Source: Lachnospiraceae bacterium (GTDB taxonomy: Bacteria > Bacillota > Clostridia > Lachnospirales > Lachnospiraceae). From it: DNA of 64,000 bases. The position numbers were made by a program, and so were the translations under genes. Numbering within the stretch: position 1 is the stretch's first letter; the number at the start of each line of letters is the position of its first letter. The notes under the pieces were generated by a model. It did no database searches and was not told the origin of the DNA. It worked only from the letters and a program-made list of their open reading frames with translations. This document shows, in pieces, positions 32,791-41,139 of the stretch. The stretch is taken from assembly GCA_018056425.1 (NCBI GenBank), contig JAGPFR010000009.1, positions 1 through 64,000 on the forward strand. Direction: 5' to 3'.

Positions 32791-33188
32791 TCTTTGATAC
32801 GGTCTCATCCGTGATCTGGGGTTTGATCTGCCATGCGGCAAATCTTGACCATCTGAATTTCTTCTATGTAAATCATGAGAACACAGTTCCGTTTAATCTG
32901 ATGACTGGAGTTCTTCTCGGATTCGGATATGCTCTGTTTGAATTACCCAACAGCTTTTTAAAGAGAAGATTGGATATTACACCCGGAAAGACTATATCCG
33001 GAGGATGGAAGGTGTTTTTCATTTTCCTCGATCAGGCGGATTCGATTTTCGGCTGTGCACTTGTAGTATGGTTATTCTACGATCTGGGTATAGGATTGTA
33101 TCTGCTTTACGTTCTTATAGGAGCACTTACGCATATTATCGTGAATATGCTTTTATATGTTTGTAAGCTTAGAAAAAACCCGTTTTAA
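32709..33188 (+). pseudogene. CDP-archaeol synthase-like (CarS/CdsA-type) membrane protein, 5'-truncated
   Basis: A 159-residue frame whose body matches the CarS family, which activates lipids with CTP: GKRIFGENKTWKGFIGYLI is the conserved F-G-x-x-K-T-W-K-G motif and ISGGWKVFFIFLDQADSIFG the later D-x-x-D-S motif. Full-length members start with one or two further membrane helices, absent here; the gene begins abruptly at its conserved F-R-D-G-K-R motif inside the GNAT frame. No ribosome site precedes ATG 32709. It is probably the 3' portion of a gene left by deletion. Four bases after its stop comes the ribosome site of the mini PEP-synthase gene, so it was part of that operon. Confidence 0.65.
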
Positions 33189-33203
33189 CAGTTGGAGAAA
33201 AAC

Positions 33204-33758
33204 ATGATCATCAAACTTGCAGTCGACGAACAAAGAGAAGAGAAGCTCGGAAATAAGGGAAAGTTCCTGCTTCAGATGAAGAAGCAGGGATTCAATGTCC
33301 CCGGCGGTTATATTCTTGATACGGATATATATGATGAGATCATTGCCGCAAATAAAATCGATTCTTCTGTCAGGAGTGCTCTTGAGAAACTAAATACGAA
33401 AAATGTAAAAGAAGTTTCGGATGAACTGATATCAATATTCGAAGGGGTAAAGATCCCGTCAGATATCACTGCACAGATAGACGGTCTTGCATCTGATGAC
33501 AAGCTGTATGCGCATGATGTTAAGGACAAAATCCTCGTAACCAAAATGACCGATCCGGGATGGGTATTTCTGCTTGCTTCGGCTAAGGGCGTCATATCGG
33601 AAAAAGGATCGCTTTTGTCTCATACAGCGATAATATCGAGAGAATTAAATATTCCTTCCGTTGTCGGGGTCGACAGATTAACTGACACCGTAAAAACCGG
33701 CGACCTTATAAGAATGGATGGCGGAACAGGTAAAATAGAAATACTCGGGAGAGCATAA
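33204..33758 (+). CDS. miniature PEP-synthase/pyruvate phosphate dikinase-like protein lacking the ATP-grasp middle
   Basis: A 184-residue protein. Residues 8-60 match the very start of the PEP/pyruvate-binding domain (LGNKGKFLLQMKKQGFNVPG). From about 110 it is a phosphohistidine swivel domain: ILVTKMTDPGW and GVISEKGSLLSHTAIISREL, where the His of SHTAI is the phosphorylation site. The several hundred residues of ATP-grasp and further domains normally between these are absent, yet the frame is intact. It may be an in-frame deletion product, or a carrier phosphorylated by another protein. TTGGAGAAAAAC precedes ATG 33204. The stop overlaps the next start (TAATG). Confidence 0.65.
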   Translation: MIIKLAVDEQREEKLGNKGKFLLQMKKQGFNVPGGYILDTDIYDEIIAANKIDSSVRSALEKLNTKNVKEVSDELISIFEGVKIPSDITAQIDGLASDDKLYAHDVKDKILVTKMTDPGWVFLLASAKGVISEKGSLLSHTAIISRELNIPSVVGVDRLTDTVKTGDLIRMDGGTGKIEILGRA

Positions 33759-34822
33759 TGGAAATCATAAGTGTAGGATTGGATAAACAAAATATCAAAA
33801 GATTCGTTGATCTTCCAAAAAAGCTTTATTCGAAGAAGGATAATATGGAGAGTGCTTCCCAGATGAAATCTCTTCTGGAAAAAACACATCCTTTGTCCAA
33901 GTATTTTACGCTCGATGCATATCTGATATTAAAAGAGGAAGAAACCGTCGGGCGATTTGCTATCACGACATATGAAAATGATACAAACGCATATCTCGGA
34001 TTTTTCGAGTGTATCAATGATAAAGAGGTTTCATCTTTCCTGTTTACGGAAGCAGAGAAAATATCACGTGAAAAGAAATGCATAGAGATAATCGGACCTG
34101 TTGATGCATCTTTCTGGCTTAAGTATCGCCTTAAGATCAATAAATTTGATCTGCCTCCCTATACCGGAGAACCCTACAACAAAGATTATTATCTTGATCT
34201 GTTCCAAAACAGCGGATACATGGTGTGCGAACATTACACTTCGAGTGCATTCCGAAGTGTCGGTGAGGACTATGTGAATGAGAAATTCGAAAACAGATAT
34301 AAAGAGTTTCTTGCTCAGGGCTACGTGATCGAAAGCCCTAAAAGGGAAGACTACGAAAAGGCTGTTGATGAGGTATATACGCTGATCACTGAACTATACA
34401 GTGATTTTCCGATATACAAAAACGTTTCGAGAGAAGACTTTTGCGAAATGTTTAAAAGCTATAAAACCATCATGAACATGAGTATGACCAAGATGGCATA
34501 TTATGAAGGCAGGGCAGTGGGATTCTATATAAGCCTGCCTGATTACGGGAATACAGTTTATCATGCAGGACTCCTTGATATACCGGGAATACTCAGAACC
34601 AGGAAGAGCCCGAAAAAATATGTAATGCTCTATATGGGTGTTGATCAGAATCACAGAGGCCTCGGAAAAGCACTGGTTTATTCGATAATGAAGGAACTGA
34701 TGCATAACGGACTTCCAAGCATAGGAGCATTGGCAAGAGACGGCAAGGTAACACAAAACTATGCTGACGAAGAAAAAACAGATATTTATGAATATGTTCT
34801 TCTAAAACATCCACTGGTCTGA
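33758..34822 (+). CDS. GNAT-fold acetyltransferase-like protein, unknown substrate
   Basis: A 354-residue cytoplasmic protein. The second half carries a GNAT-type loop (MLYMGVDQNHRGLGKALVYS) followed by a C-terminal strand region; the first half (LEKTHPLSKYFTLDAYLILK ... EIIGPVDASFWLKYRLKINK) resembles the N-terminal domain of double-GNAT or peptide-transferase-like proteins. It is coupled to the mini PEP-synthase gene (TAATG overlap) and followed after 22 bases by an acyl-CoA synthetase, suggesting a shared small-molecule or lipid pathway. Substrate unknown. Confidence 0.65.
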   Translation: MEIISVGLDKQNIKRFVDLPKKLYSKKDNMESASQMKSLLEKTHPLSKYFTLDAYLILKEEETVGRFAITTYENDTNAYLGFFECINDKEVSSFLFTEAEKISREKKCIEIIGPVDASFWLKYRLKINKFDLPPYTGEPYNKDYYLDLFQNSGYMVCEHYTSSAFRSVGEDYVNEKFENRYKEFLAQGYVIESPKREDYEKAVDEVYTLITELYSDFPIYKNVSREDFCEMFKSYKTIMNMSMTKMAYYEGRAVGFYISLPDYGNTVYHAGLLDIPGILRTRKSPKKYVMLYMGVDQNHRGLGKALVYSIMKELMHNGLPSIGALARDGKVTQNYADEEKTDIYEYVLLKHPLV

Positions 34823-34844
34823 ATCTGAGAAAGGTGGGATTGAA

Positions 34845-36308
34845 ATGGAAAACACACTTGAGAATTTTCTGAAAGACGATTATTCGAAATGGGGTAAGAG
34901 AAATTATCTTCATGAAAAGAAAGAAAACGGATTTGAACCGGTTACTTTTGCTTCATTTATAGAGAATGTAAATTATCTTGCTTCATATTTCGTTCATAAC
35001 GGATATAAAGACAAGATCATAGGTATCTTAGGACCCAACAGTATCGAGTGGATGATATCCGATATCGCCATAATGTGTTATGTCGGCGTAAGTGTCGGGT
35101 TTAACAAAGACTGGTCATATGAAAACATCGTTTATTCGGTCACAAAATGTGAGCTGTCTGCGATCATATATGATGAAAGGCAGGCAGAAACGGTCGACAG
35201 ATTAAGAAAAGATTTTCCCGATATCAAATTCATATCCGTTCAAAATGATTTTGCGGCTTGTCTTGATGAGGGAAAGGAAAAACTCGGCGAACTGTTTTCA
35301 CTTGAGGGACGTGAAGAAACAACTCCCGCAAAGGTTGTGTTTACCAGCGGAACAACTACATTCCCCAAAGCGGTAATGCTTTCGATCAAAAATGTTTTCT
35401 CGGGATGGAGATCGCTTGGCAGAAGAGTACAGGTTTCAGACGAAGACATATGTTACCTTTTCCTTCCGCTTAATCACACGTATGGTGCGATATACAACTT
35501 TGTTTATTCGCTTGTCTTTGGCTTTGAAGTATATCTTGCCGGATCGGTTAAAGAAATGGCACAGGAGATGATGGGCATCCATCCTACGATCTTCTGCGGC
35601 GTACCGCTCGTGTTCACAAGATTTATAGAAGGCTCCAAAGCGATGGGAGTTCCTCTTGCGGCTCTCTTCGGAGGAAAAATGAAGTACTGCTTCTGCGGAG
35701 GTGCAAAGCTTTCTGCAGAAATGAGAAACGAATATAAAGAGGCAGGCATATATATGATGAATGCCTATGCACTTTCCGAGACATCTTCCGGTTTTTCCAT
35801 CGACTATCCTGGTGAGGAAGATGCAGAAAGCGTCGGAACTCTTTTTGAAGATATTGAAGCCAAGGTCATTGATCCCGATGAAGACGGATACGGTGAACTT
35901 GCGGCAAAGGGAGATAATATCTTCTGCGGATATATGAACGATGAGGGAGCAACAAAAGCAGCGTTCGACAAGGACGGATATTTCCTCACGGGAGATATCG
36001 GATGCATCAGGAATAATAAAGTGTATCTCAGAGGAAGAAAGGATACCAGAATTGCTCTTTCAAACGGAGAGAATGTGTCTGTGAATGTTCTTCAGGAAAG
36101 AGTGATGGCTCTCAATGAAAACATTAAAGCTGCCAAAATATATCTTCGCGATAACATCCTGACCGCCGATATGTATATAAAGGATCTTGAGTCACATTCG
36201 GACAGAGAGTTCTGGCAGAAGCTCATAGATGAAATGAACAAAACCGTAACGCCTTTTGAAAGGATCGGAAACTTCAATCTGTACGGAAGCGAAAAGATAT
36301 TAAAATAA
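34845..36308 (+). CDS. AMP-forming acyl-CoA synthetase/ligase
   Basis: A 487-residue member of the ANL superfamily that activates a carboxylic acid as acyl-AMP and passes it to CoA or another thiol. Motifs: VVFTSGTTTFPKAVMLS (A3 P-loop, with an unusual threonine-rich TSGTTTFPK), MNAYALSETSSG (A5), FLTGDIG (A7), RGRKDTRIALSNGENV (A8) and the C-terminal lysine region YGSEKILK (A10). Somewhat shorter than typical long-chain ligases. AAAGGTGGG precedes the ATG. With the GNAT-like, PEP-synthase-like and CarS-like genes before it, it ends an operon closed by the 36324-36362 hairpin. Confidence 0.85.
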   Translation: MENTLENFLKDDYSKWGKRNYLHEKKENGFEPVTFASFIENVNYLASYFVHNGYKDKIIGILGPNSIEWMISDIAIMCYVGVSVGFNKDWSYENIVYSVTKCELSAIIYDERQAETVDRLRKDFPDIKFISVQNDFAACLDEGKEKLGELFSLEGREETTPAKVVFTSGTTTFPKAVMLSIKNVFSGWRSLGRRVQVSDEDICYLFLPLNHTYGAIYNFVYSLVFGFEVYLAGSVKEMAQEMMGIHPTIFCGVPLVFTRFIEGSKAMGVPLAALFGGKMKYCFCGGAKLSAEMRNEYKEAGIYMMNAYALSETSSGFSIDYPGEEDAESVGTLFEDIEAKVIDPDEDGYGELAAKGDNIFCGYMNDEGATKAAFDKDGYFLTGDIGCIRNNKVYLRGRKDTRIALSNGENVSVNVLQERVMALNENIKAAKIYLRDNILTADMYIKDLESHSDREFWQKLIDEMNKTVTPFERIGNFNLYGSEKILK

Positions 36309-36323
36309 AAGAAACGCATATAA

Positions 36324-36362
36324 AAACAGCTATCCCGGTTAACGACCGAGGTAGCCGTTTTC
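36324..36362. terminator. bidirectional terminator between convergent genes
   Basis: AAAACAGCTATCCCGGT (36324-36340), loop TAACG, ACCGAGGTAGCCGTTTT (36346-36362); 17-base stem with two mismatches, A-rich on one side and T-rich on the other. It overlaps the end of the minus-strand SGNH gene. Confidence 0.75.
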
Positions 36363-37280
36363 CATCATGTACCTGGTGATCTTGGCCTGACCCAGACAAT
36401 TAAAATGCTGTGAATCCATCCAGTCGGTTTCGTCATTAATGCCGATGGCATCAAGTTCATAAAACAGATTATGGAATTCCACTCCGTTTTCTTCGGCAAG
36501 CTTTCCTGTATAGTTGAACATGCTCTCGCGAAGCAGAAGATCCTGCGTACAATATTCATCGTACAGATACAGACCGTTAAACGGTGCCGCATATAGGATG
36601 AGCTTTACATTGTTTTCTTTACACAGTTCAAACATCTTCAGAAGATATTTTTCCATCTCTCCCGGGATCGGTTCGGTCACTTCGGGATCCTGAAGAGGTA
36701 TCTCTGCACCGATAAAGATCTGTGCATTGAAGAATGTGCCACGGTCCGATAACGGGAAATCTTTGAAGTCCGCTTCATCAAGCTCCTTCCATCTTGAGTG
36801 GAACATACCGAGAGGAAGAAGATAATAGATTTGCTGATCCTTTTCCACAAGATCGTCCAATGCTTCTTTTCTGGCATTGCATCTCGGGAATCCGTCGAAG
36901 AAACAGTGGTCCATTCCGGCAAGCGTTCTGAAATCATTGGCGACATAACTGATCTCAAATACTATCGTATCGGGATGCTTTAACTCGATCGCTTCCATGG
37001 CCGCGTAATATGACATCGGAACAGTCTGCGCACTGGTTGCAAGCATAAAGGATTCGATTCCGTACTCGTCATAGAGAAGATCCGGATTGATTGAGCAGAA
37101 CTGATGCGAGGTTCCGATAAAAACAATGTCCGCATGCGCTGGATTCCACTTTGCGAATTTATCCTGTGCTCCTTCGTATTCTTTGTTCCTGAATACAAAA
37201 TTCATGCACACTAAAGCCGCTATAAGCAGGGCATTGAACAATATGAAAAGAATTATGGACTTGATCTTTTTCAAATTCAA
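36339..37280 (-). CDS. membrane-anchored SGNH/DltD-AlgJ-like protein, partner of MBOAT
   Basis: A 313-residue protein with one N-terminal membrane helix (about 8-28) and an extracytoplasmic SGNH-type domain. IVFIGTSHQFCSINP has the catalytic Ser in G-T-S-H, and DSQHFNCLGQ near residue 293 provides the Asp-x-x-His pair. Proteins of this kind work with an MBOAT partner to acetylate or alanylate cell-surface polymers. Its start lies six bases after the stop of the MBOAT gene, on the same strand. The sugar or polymer target is unknown. Confidence 0.8.
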   Translation of the reverse strand: MNLKKIKSIILFILFNALLIAALVCMNFVFRNKEYEGAQDKFAKWNPAHADIVFIGTSHQFCSINPDLLYDEYGIESFMLATSAQTVPMSYYAAMEAIELKHPDTIVFEISYVANDFRTLAGMDHCFFDGFPRCNARKEALDDLVEKDQQIYYLLPLGMFHSRWKELDEADFKDFPLSDRGTFFNAQIFIGAEIPLQDPEVTEPIPGEMEKYLLKMFELCKENNVKLILYAAPFNGLYLYDEYCTQDLLLRESMFNYTGKLAEENGVEFHNLFYELDAIGINDETDWMDSQHFNCLGQAKITRYMMENGYLGR

Positions 37281-37286
37281 AGCTCC

Positions 37287-38756
37287 CTAAAACTGGAAAT
37301 AGATAAACTGTGTTGCATCATAATCCGCACCGTATACGCCGAAAATAACGATAATGATGATCGCGGCAAAAACGGTAAGGAAAGTAAACCATGTATTCTG
37401 ACGGTAGAGATCGGATAAGATATCCCTGCCTTTTTTCTTACATATATCGATCAATGTCATGAATAACATTGCAATGAGAGCAACATTCAGTTCCTTGGCG
37501 TCCAATCCGATCGAAAGTATGGAGTCGTTGAAAAACTGCCAGGGCCTGATCGATGTGATCATCAGTCTGATGATATGAAGCGCCTGCCCGGTGCTCTGCG
37601 CCCGGAAGAAGATCCACAGAATTGTTACTATGATGAAATTGATGAATATTCTGAGTATGCGGGTGGCGAAAGTATCTGTTTTTAAGTTGAAAGTTTTTAA
37701 TAACTGTTTTGCTCCCGGAGTAAAGATTTCTTCTGATACTCTGAGCACGCCGTGAAGGAGACCCCAGACCACAAAATGCCATGCTGCGCCGTGCCAGAGA
37801 CCGCTTGCTATGAATACGATCATGATATTGATGTATTTACGAATGGTTCCTTTTCTGCTTCCTCCGAGAGGAAAATACAGATAATCCCTGAACCACCCGG
37901 TGAGCGACATGTGCCATCTGTTCCAGAAATCCTTGATGCCCATCGACAGGTAGGGGGTGTTGAAGTTATCGCAGATCTTAATACCCATTACTCTTGCGGC
38001 ACCGATCGCGATATAAGTATATCCGGCAAAATCACAGTAAATCTGTATCGAGAAAAATGCCGCAGCAATCGCAAGCTGGAATCCGTTAAATGAGGAATAT
38101 TCACTTACATCAAAAACGTGATCTACCGAGATCGCAAGCCTGTCGGCAATGATCATCTTAAGAAAGTACCCGTAAAGCATCGTATAGACGCCTTTGATAA
38201 AGTCTTCCTTATTCATCAGATCTTCGTTATCAAGACGTCTGATCCTTGCAAGAAGATTCTTCGATCTTTCTATGGGGCCTGCAACAAGCTGAGGGAAGAA
38301 TGAAACAAAGAGGGCGTAACGCGCAAAATTACTCTCGGGCTTTTCGCCTCTGTAGACATCGATCAGGTAACCGACTGCCTGAAAGGTATAGAATGATATT
38401 CCGACCGGGAGAAGAAAACTGACGGTGGGCATATCCTTTCCGGTTATCTTGCCGAGAGTCTCCGAGAAGAAATTGAAATATTTAAAAACAAAAAGGATTC
38501 CGAAGTTGACGATCAGAGCGGCGGCAACGGTAAGTTTTTTGTCGTGATCTGTTTTGAGATTACCGATCGCAAGGCCTGCTCCGTAGGTGACGGTTACGGA
38601 TATGAGCAGAAGTACCACATACGAGACATTCCAGCACATATAGAAATAAAGACTCGCTGCAAGAAGCAGATATACTCTTGCTTTGCGGGGCATTACCATG
38701 TACAGGGCTATGCAGATTGGAAAAAATACCAGAAAAGAAAGAGAATTAAAAAGCAT
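37287..38756 (-). CDS. MBOAT family O-acyltransferase (AlgI/DltB-like)
   Basis: A 489-residue polytopic membrane enzyme with about 11 helices that moves acyl groups across the membrane for O-acylation of surface polymers. Known motifs are PVGISFYTFQAVGYLID, FPQLVAGPIER, DFWNRWHMSLTGWFRDYLY and the catalytic-His region LWHGAAWHFVVWG. ATG 38756 is preferred because GCGAGGAAAAT precedes it; an upstream in-frame ATG at 38801 has no ribosome site. Transcribed leftwards with the SGNH partner, divergently from the esterase/ABC chimera. Confidence 0.92.
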   Translation of the reverse strand: MLFNSLSFLVFFPICIALYMVMPRKARVYLLLAASLYFYMCWNVSYVVLLLISVTVTYGAGLAIGNLKTDHDKKLTVAAALIVNFGILFVFKYFNFFSETLGKITGKDMPTVSFLLPVGISFYTFQAVGYLIDVYRGEKPESNFARYALFVSFFPQLVAGPIERSKNLLARIRRLDNEDLMNKEDFIKGVYTMLYGYFLKMIIADRLAISVDHVFDVSEYSSFNGFQLAIAAAFFSIQIYCDFAGYTYIAIGAARVMGIKICDNFNTPYLSMGIKDFWNRWHMSLTGWFRDYLYFPLGGSRKGTIRKYINIMIVFIASGLWHGAAWHFVVWGLLHGVLRVSEEIFTPGAKQLLKTFNLKTDTFATRILRIFINFIIVTILWIFFRAQSTGQALHIIRLMITSIRPWQFFNDSILSIGLDAKELNVALIAMLFMTLIDICKKKGRDILSDLYRQNTWFTFLTVFAAIIIIVIFGVYGADYDATQFIYFQF

Positions 38757-38856
38757 ATTTTCCTCGCATGCATTGTGACTTCCAAGTTCAAAGTATATCA
38801 CAAATGTATTCGAGGGGCATCTATGGTTTGCCTGCAGGCTGTGATATTATTGATTT

Positions 38857-39738
38857 ATGGAAAAAGAAACCCTCACAATCGGATCAAGACCTTGCATATC
38901 CTATTTTGAACCGGATCCGGAGATGCTGCTTATTCAGCCTTCCTCGCAGGATGAAGAAGGCTTTCTCGATAAGCAGGTCCAAAAGATAAAAGAGCTGTCT
39001 GCACGCTCATTTATAATGGTTTCTTTTCACATAGATGACTGGAATAAGGAATTGTCACCATGGCCCGCACCTCCCGTGTTCGGAGACAACGGATTCGGGG
39101 ACGGGGCGAAAAAGACGCTTGAATATGTGCTTGATGAGCTGATCCCGAACGTAAAAAACAGGTACGGATTAAAAAATGATATTCCGGTTGTTTTGGGAGG
39201 ATATTCGCTCGCCGGACTGTTTTCTCTGTGGAGTATGGACAGTGTGAAGGACAGAGAAAAAATCCTCACACAGGTCGGATATATGCCCTCGGAAGCATGG
39301 TTCTATGATTCCATGAAGGTTTCGGAAGTAATATCTTATGCCGCGGATATCAGAGGCATCGATTGCAGCGAAGAAGCGGGGAAGCTTTGTGAGAGACTTA
39401 AAGTAAACACAAATAAGAAGATCAGGGAATTATCATACGGAAACAAGAAAAAGGTCAGCATAGTATGTGCTATGCAGCATAAACCGAAGCTGTTCATATT
39501 TGATGAACCTACCGGCGGTCTCGATCCCCTTATGCAGAGAAGCTTTTTCGAGCTTATCACGGAATATGTCGATCAGGGAGCCACCTGTCTGTTATCGACT
39601 CATGTCCTGACCGAAGTAAATAAATATTGCAGGCATGCCGCGATAATGCGGGAAGGAAAGCTTACCATGCTGGAGAGTCCCAAGATAGATGATGAAGAGT
39701 TTTTGAAATTCTATGAGGAAACGGAGGAAGAGGCATGA
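38857..39738 (+). pseudogene. chimera: alpha/beta-hydrolase esterase N-terminus fused to ABC ATPase C-terminus
   Basis: One open frame of 293 residues made of halves of two unrelated proteins. Residues 1-128 are an esterase start with the nucleophile elbow GGYSLAG; the catalytic Asp and His that should follow are missing. From about residue 129 it is the second half of an ABC ATPase: QVGYMPSE, signature LSYGNKKKVSIV, Walker B LFIFDEPTGGLDPL and switch histidine in LLSTHVLTE; the Walker A P-loop is missing. Neither activity should remain. The joint lies near 39240-39270. The 3' end overlaps the ABC-2 permease start (ATGA). No ribosome site precedes ATG 38857. Confidence 0.75.
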
Positions 39739-40526
39739 ATAAGATATTTAAACAAGAGCTCAGACTGAATCTGAAAATGCTTCTTATCTGGAGCCTTGCC
39801 GTTGGCGGAATGGGTCTTTCATGTATATTGCTCTACAAGACCATGGAAGGTGACATGAAAGAAATGGCAGATATGTTTTCAAACATGGGTGCTTTTTCGG
39901 ATGCATTCGGAATGAGTACTTTGAGTATAGCTACCTTAAAAGGATTTTTTGCCACGGAAGTCGGAGCGGTTCACGGGCTTGGCGGAGCTTTGTTCTCAGC
40001 TCTTGTCGCGGCAGGAATGCTTTCCAAGGAAGAAGAACTTCACACCGGCGAGTTTTTGTTTTCCATGCCGGTATCGAGAAAAAAGATCGTAGCGGCAAAA
40101 GCACTATGCATCCTGGTAATGCTGCTCATCTTTACCGTGATATGCGCCGTGCTTTATATATGCGGATTTGCAGCGCTTGGAGAAGAACTTCCCGTCACCG
40201 AATTTACCATATATATGTTCATGCAGTTTCTGATGAATCTTGAGATCGCGGGGATCTGTTTTGCGATTTCCGCCATGTCATCCAAGACTAGGATCGGTGC
40301 AGCGCTGGGTCTTTCGCTTATGTTTTATGCTTACGATCTGATCGGACGCGTCGTTCCCGATATGAAGGGCTGTTTGTTTGCCGGACCTTTTTCGTATTCC
40401 AATGCATCCGAGATATTCTCGGGAGAAGATATCCGCACCGGGGCCATACTTTTCGGAATTGCGGTCACGGTAATTTTTACGGCGTTTTCATTTGTTTATT
40501 TTGATAAAAAGGATCTGGCTTCATAA
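39735..40526 (+). CDS. ABC-2 type transporter permease
   Basis: A 263-residue membrane protein with six hydrophobic helices, starting MNKIFKQELRLNLKMLLIWS and containing EEELHTGEFLFSMPVSRKKI, the cytoplasmic coupling stretch typical of ABC-2 exporters. It starts inside the last codons of the chimeric gene (ATGA overlap), so it was the partner of the ABC ATPase whose P-loop half has been lost. Unless another ATPase serves it, the exporter is probably dead. Substrate unknown. Confidence 0.8.
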   Translation: MNKIFKQELRLNLKMLLIWSLAVGGMGLSCILLYKTMEGDMKEMADMFSNMGAFSDAFGMSTLSIATLKGFFATEVGAVHGLGGALFSALVAAGMLSKEEELHTGEFLFSMPVSRKKIVAAKALCILVMLLIFTVICAVLYICGFAALGEELPVTEFTIYMFMQFLMNLEIAGICFAISAMSSKTRIGAALGLSLMFYAYDLIGRVVPDMKGCLFAGPFSYSNASEIFSGEDIRTGAILFGIAVTVIFTAFSFVYFDKKDLAS

Positions 40527-40545
40527 GTAATTACCTTATCTGTCA

Positions 40546-40581
40546 AAAGCCCCTGCGTGCATTACCGCACGTGGGGGCTTT
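40546..40581 (+). terminator. intrinsic terminator after the ABC-2 permease
   Basis: AAAGCCCC-T-GCGTGC pairs with GCACG-TG-GGGGCTTT (about 40546-40581). Little T-run on the plus side; probably bidirectional or stabilising. Confidence 0.65.
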
Positions 40582-40652
40582 AGTGTTCTTGATTCCTATT
40601 CGCAAAAAAGCTAAACTTAAGAATGTGTTATTTCAGATACGGTTACGGAGAA

Positions 40653-41138
40653 ATGAGAAAAACAACTCTTTGTTACATATTTAAGGAAGACAAGGTTCTT
40701 CTCTTATATCGAAATAAAAAAGAAAACGATGCGAACGAAGGTAAATGGATCGGCGTCGGCGGAAAGACCGAGGAAGGCGAAACACCGGAAGAGTGTATGA
40801 AACGCGAGGTGTCAGAAGAAACCGGCCTTACCGTTACAAAGTATCATTTCCACGGAATCATAAAATTCATATCCGAAATGTGGGACGATGAGGAGATGTA
40901 TCTGTTCAGCGCATCGGAATATGAAGGCAAGATAACCAAACCCTGTGATGAGGGAAAGCTCGAGTGGATAGATAAGAGCAGGGTATTTGACCTGCCCATG
41001 TGGGAAGGGGATAAGTATTTTCTTAAACCTCTTTTGGACGGAGATGACAGTATAAATATGATCCTCAGATATGAGGGCAAGGGTCCTGAAGAGCATCTGG
41101 CGGAAGTTGTAAAGCTTACGGCCGGGGCGGGGAGATAA
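40653..41138 (+). CDS. MutT/Nudix hydrolase (8-oxo-dGTP diphosphatase-like)
   Basis: A 161-residue Nudix enzyme. The full Nudix box GGKTEEGETPEECMKREVSE then ETGL fits G-x5-E-x7-R-E-U-x-E-E-x-G-U. N-terminal MRKTTLCYIFKEDKVLLLYR is the usual first strand pair of MutT proteins that clean oxidised nucleotides; other nucleoside diphosphate-linked substrates are possible. ATG 40653 follows ACGGAGAA; earlier in-frame ATG 40623 lacks a ribosome site. Its stop is directly followed by the TTG of the next gene. Confidence 0.88.
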   Translation: MRKTTLCYIFKEDKVLLLYRNKKENDANEGKWIGVGGKTEEGETPEECMKREVSEETGLTVTKYHFHGIIKFISEMWDDEEMYLFSASEYEGKITKPCDEGKLEWIDKSRVFDLPMWEGDKYFLKPLLDGDDSINMILRYEGKGPEEHLAEVVKLTAGAGR

Positions 41139-41139
41139 A

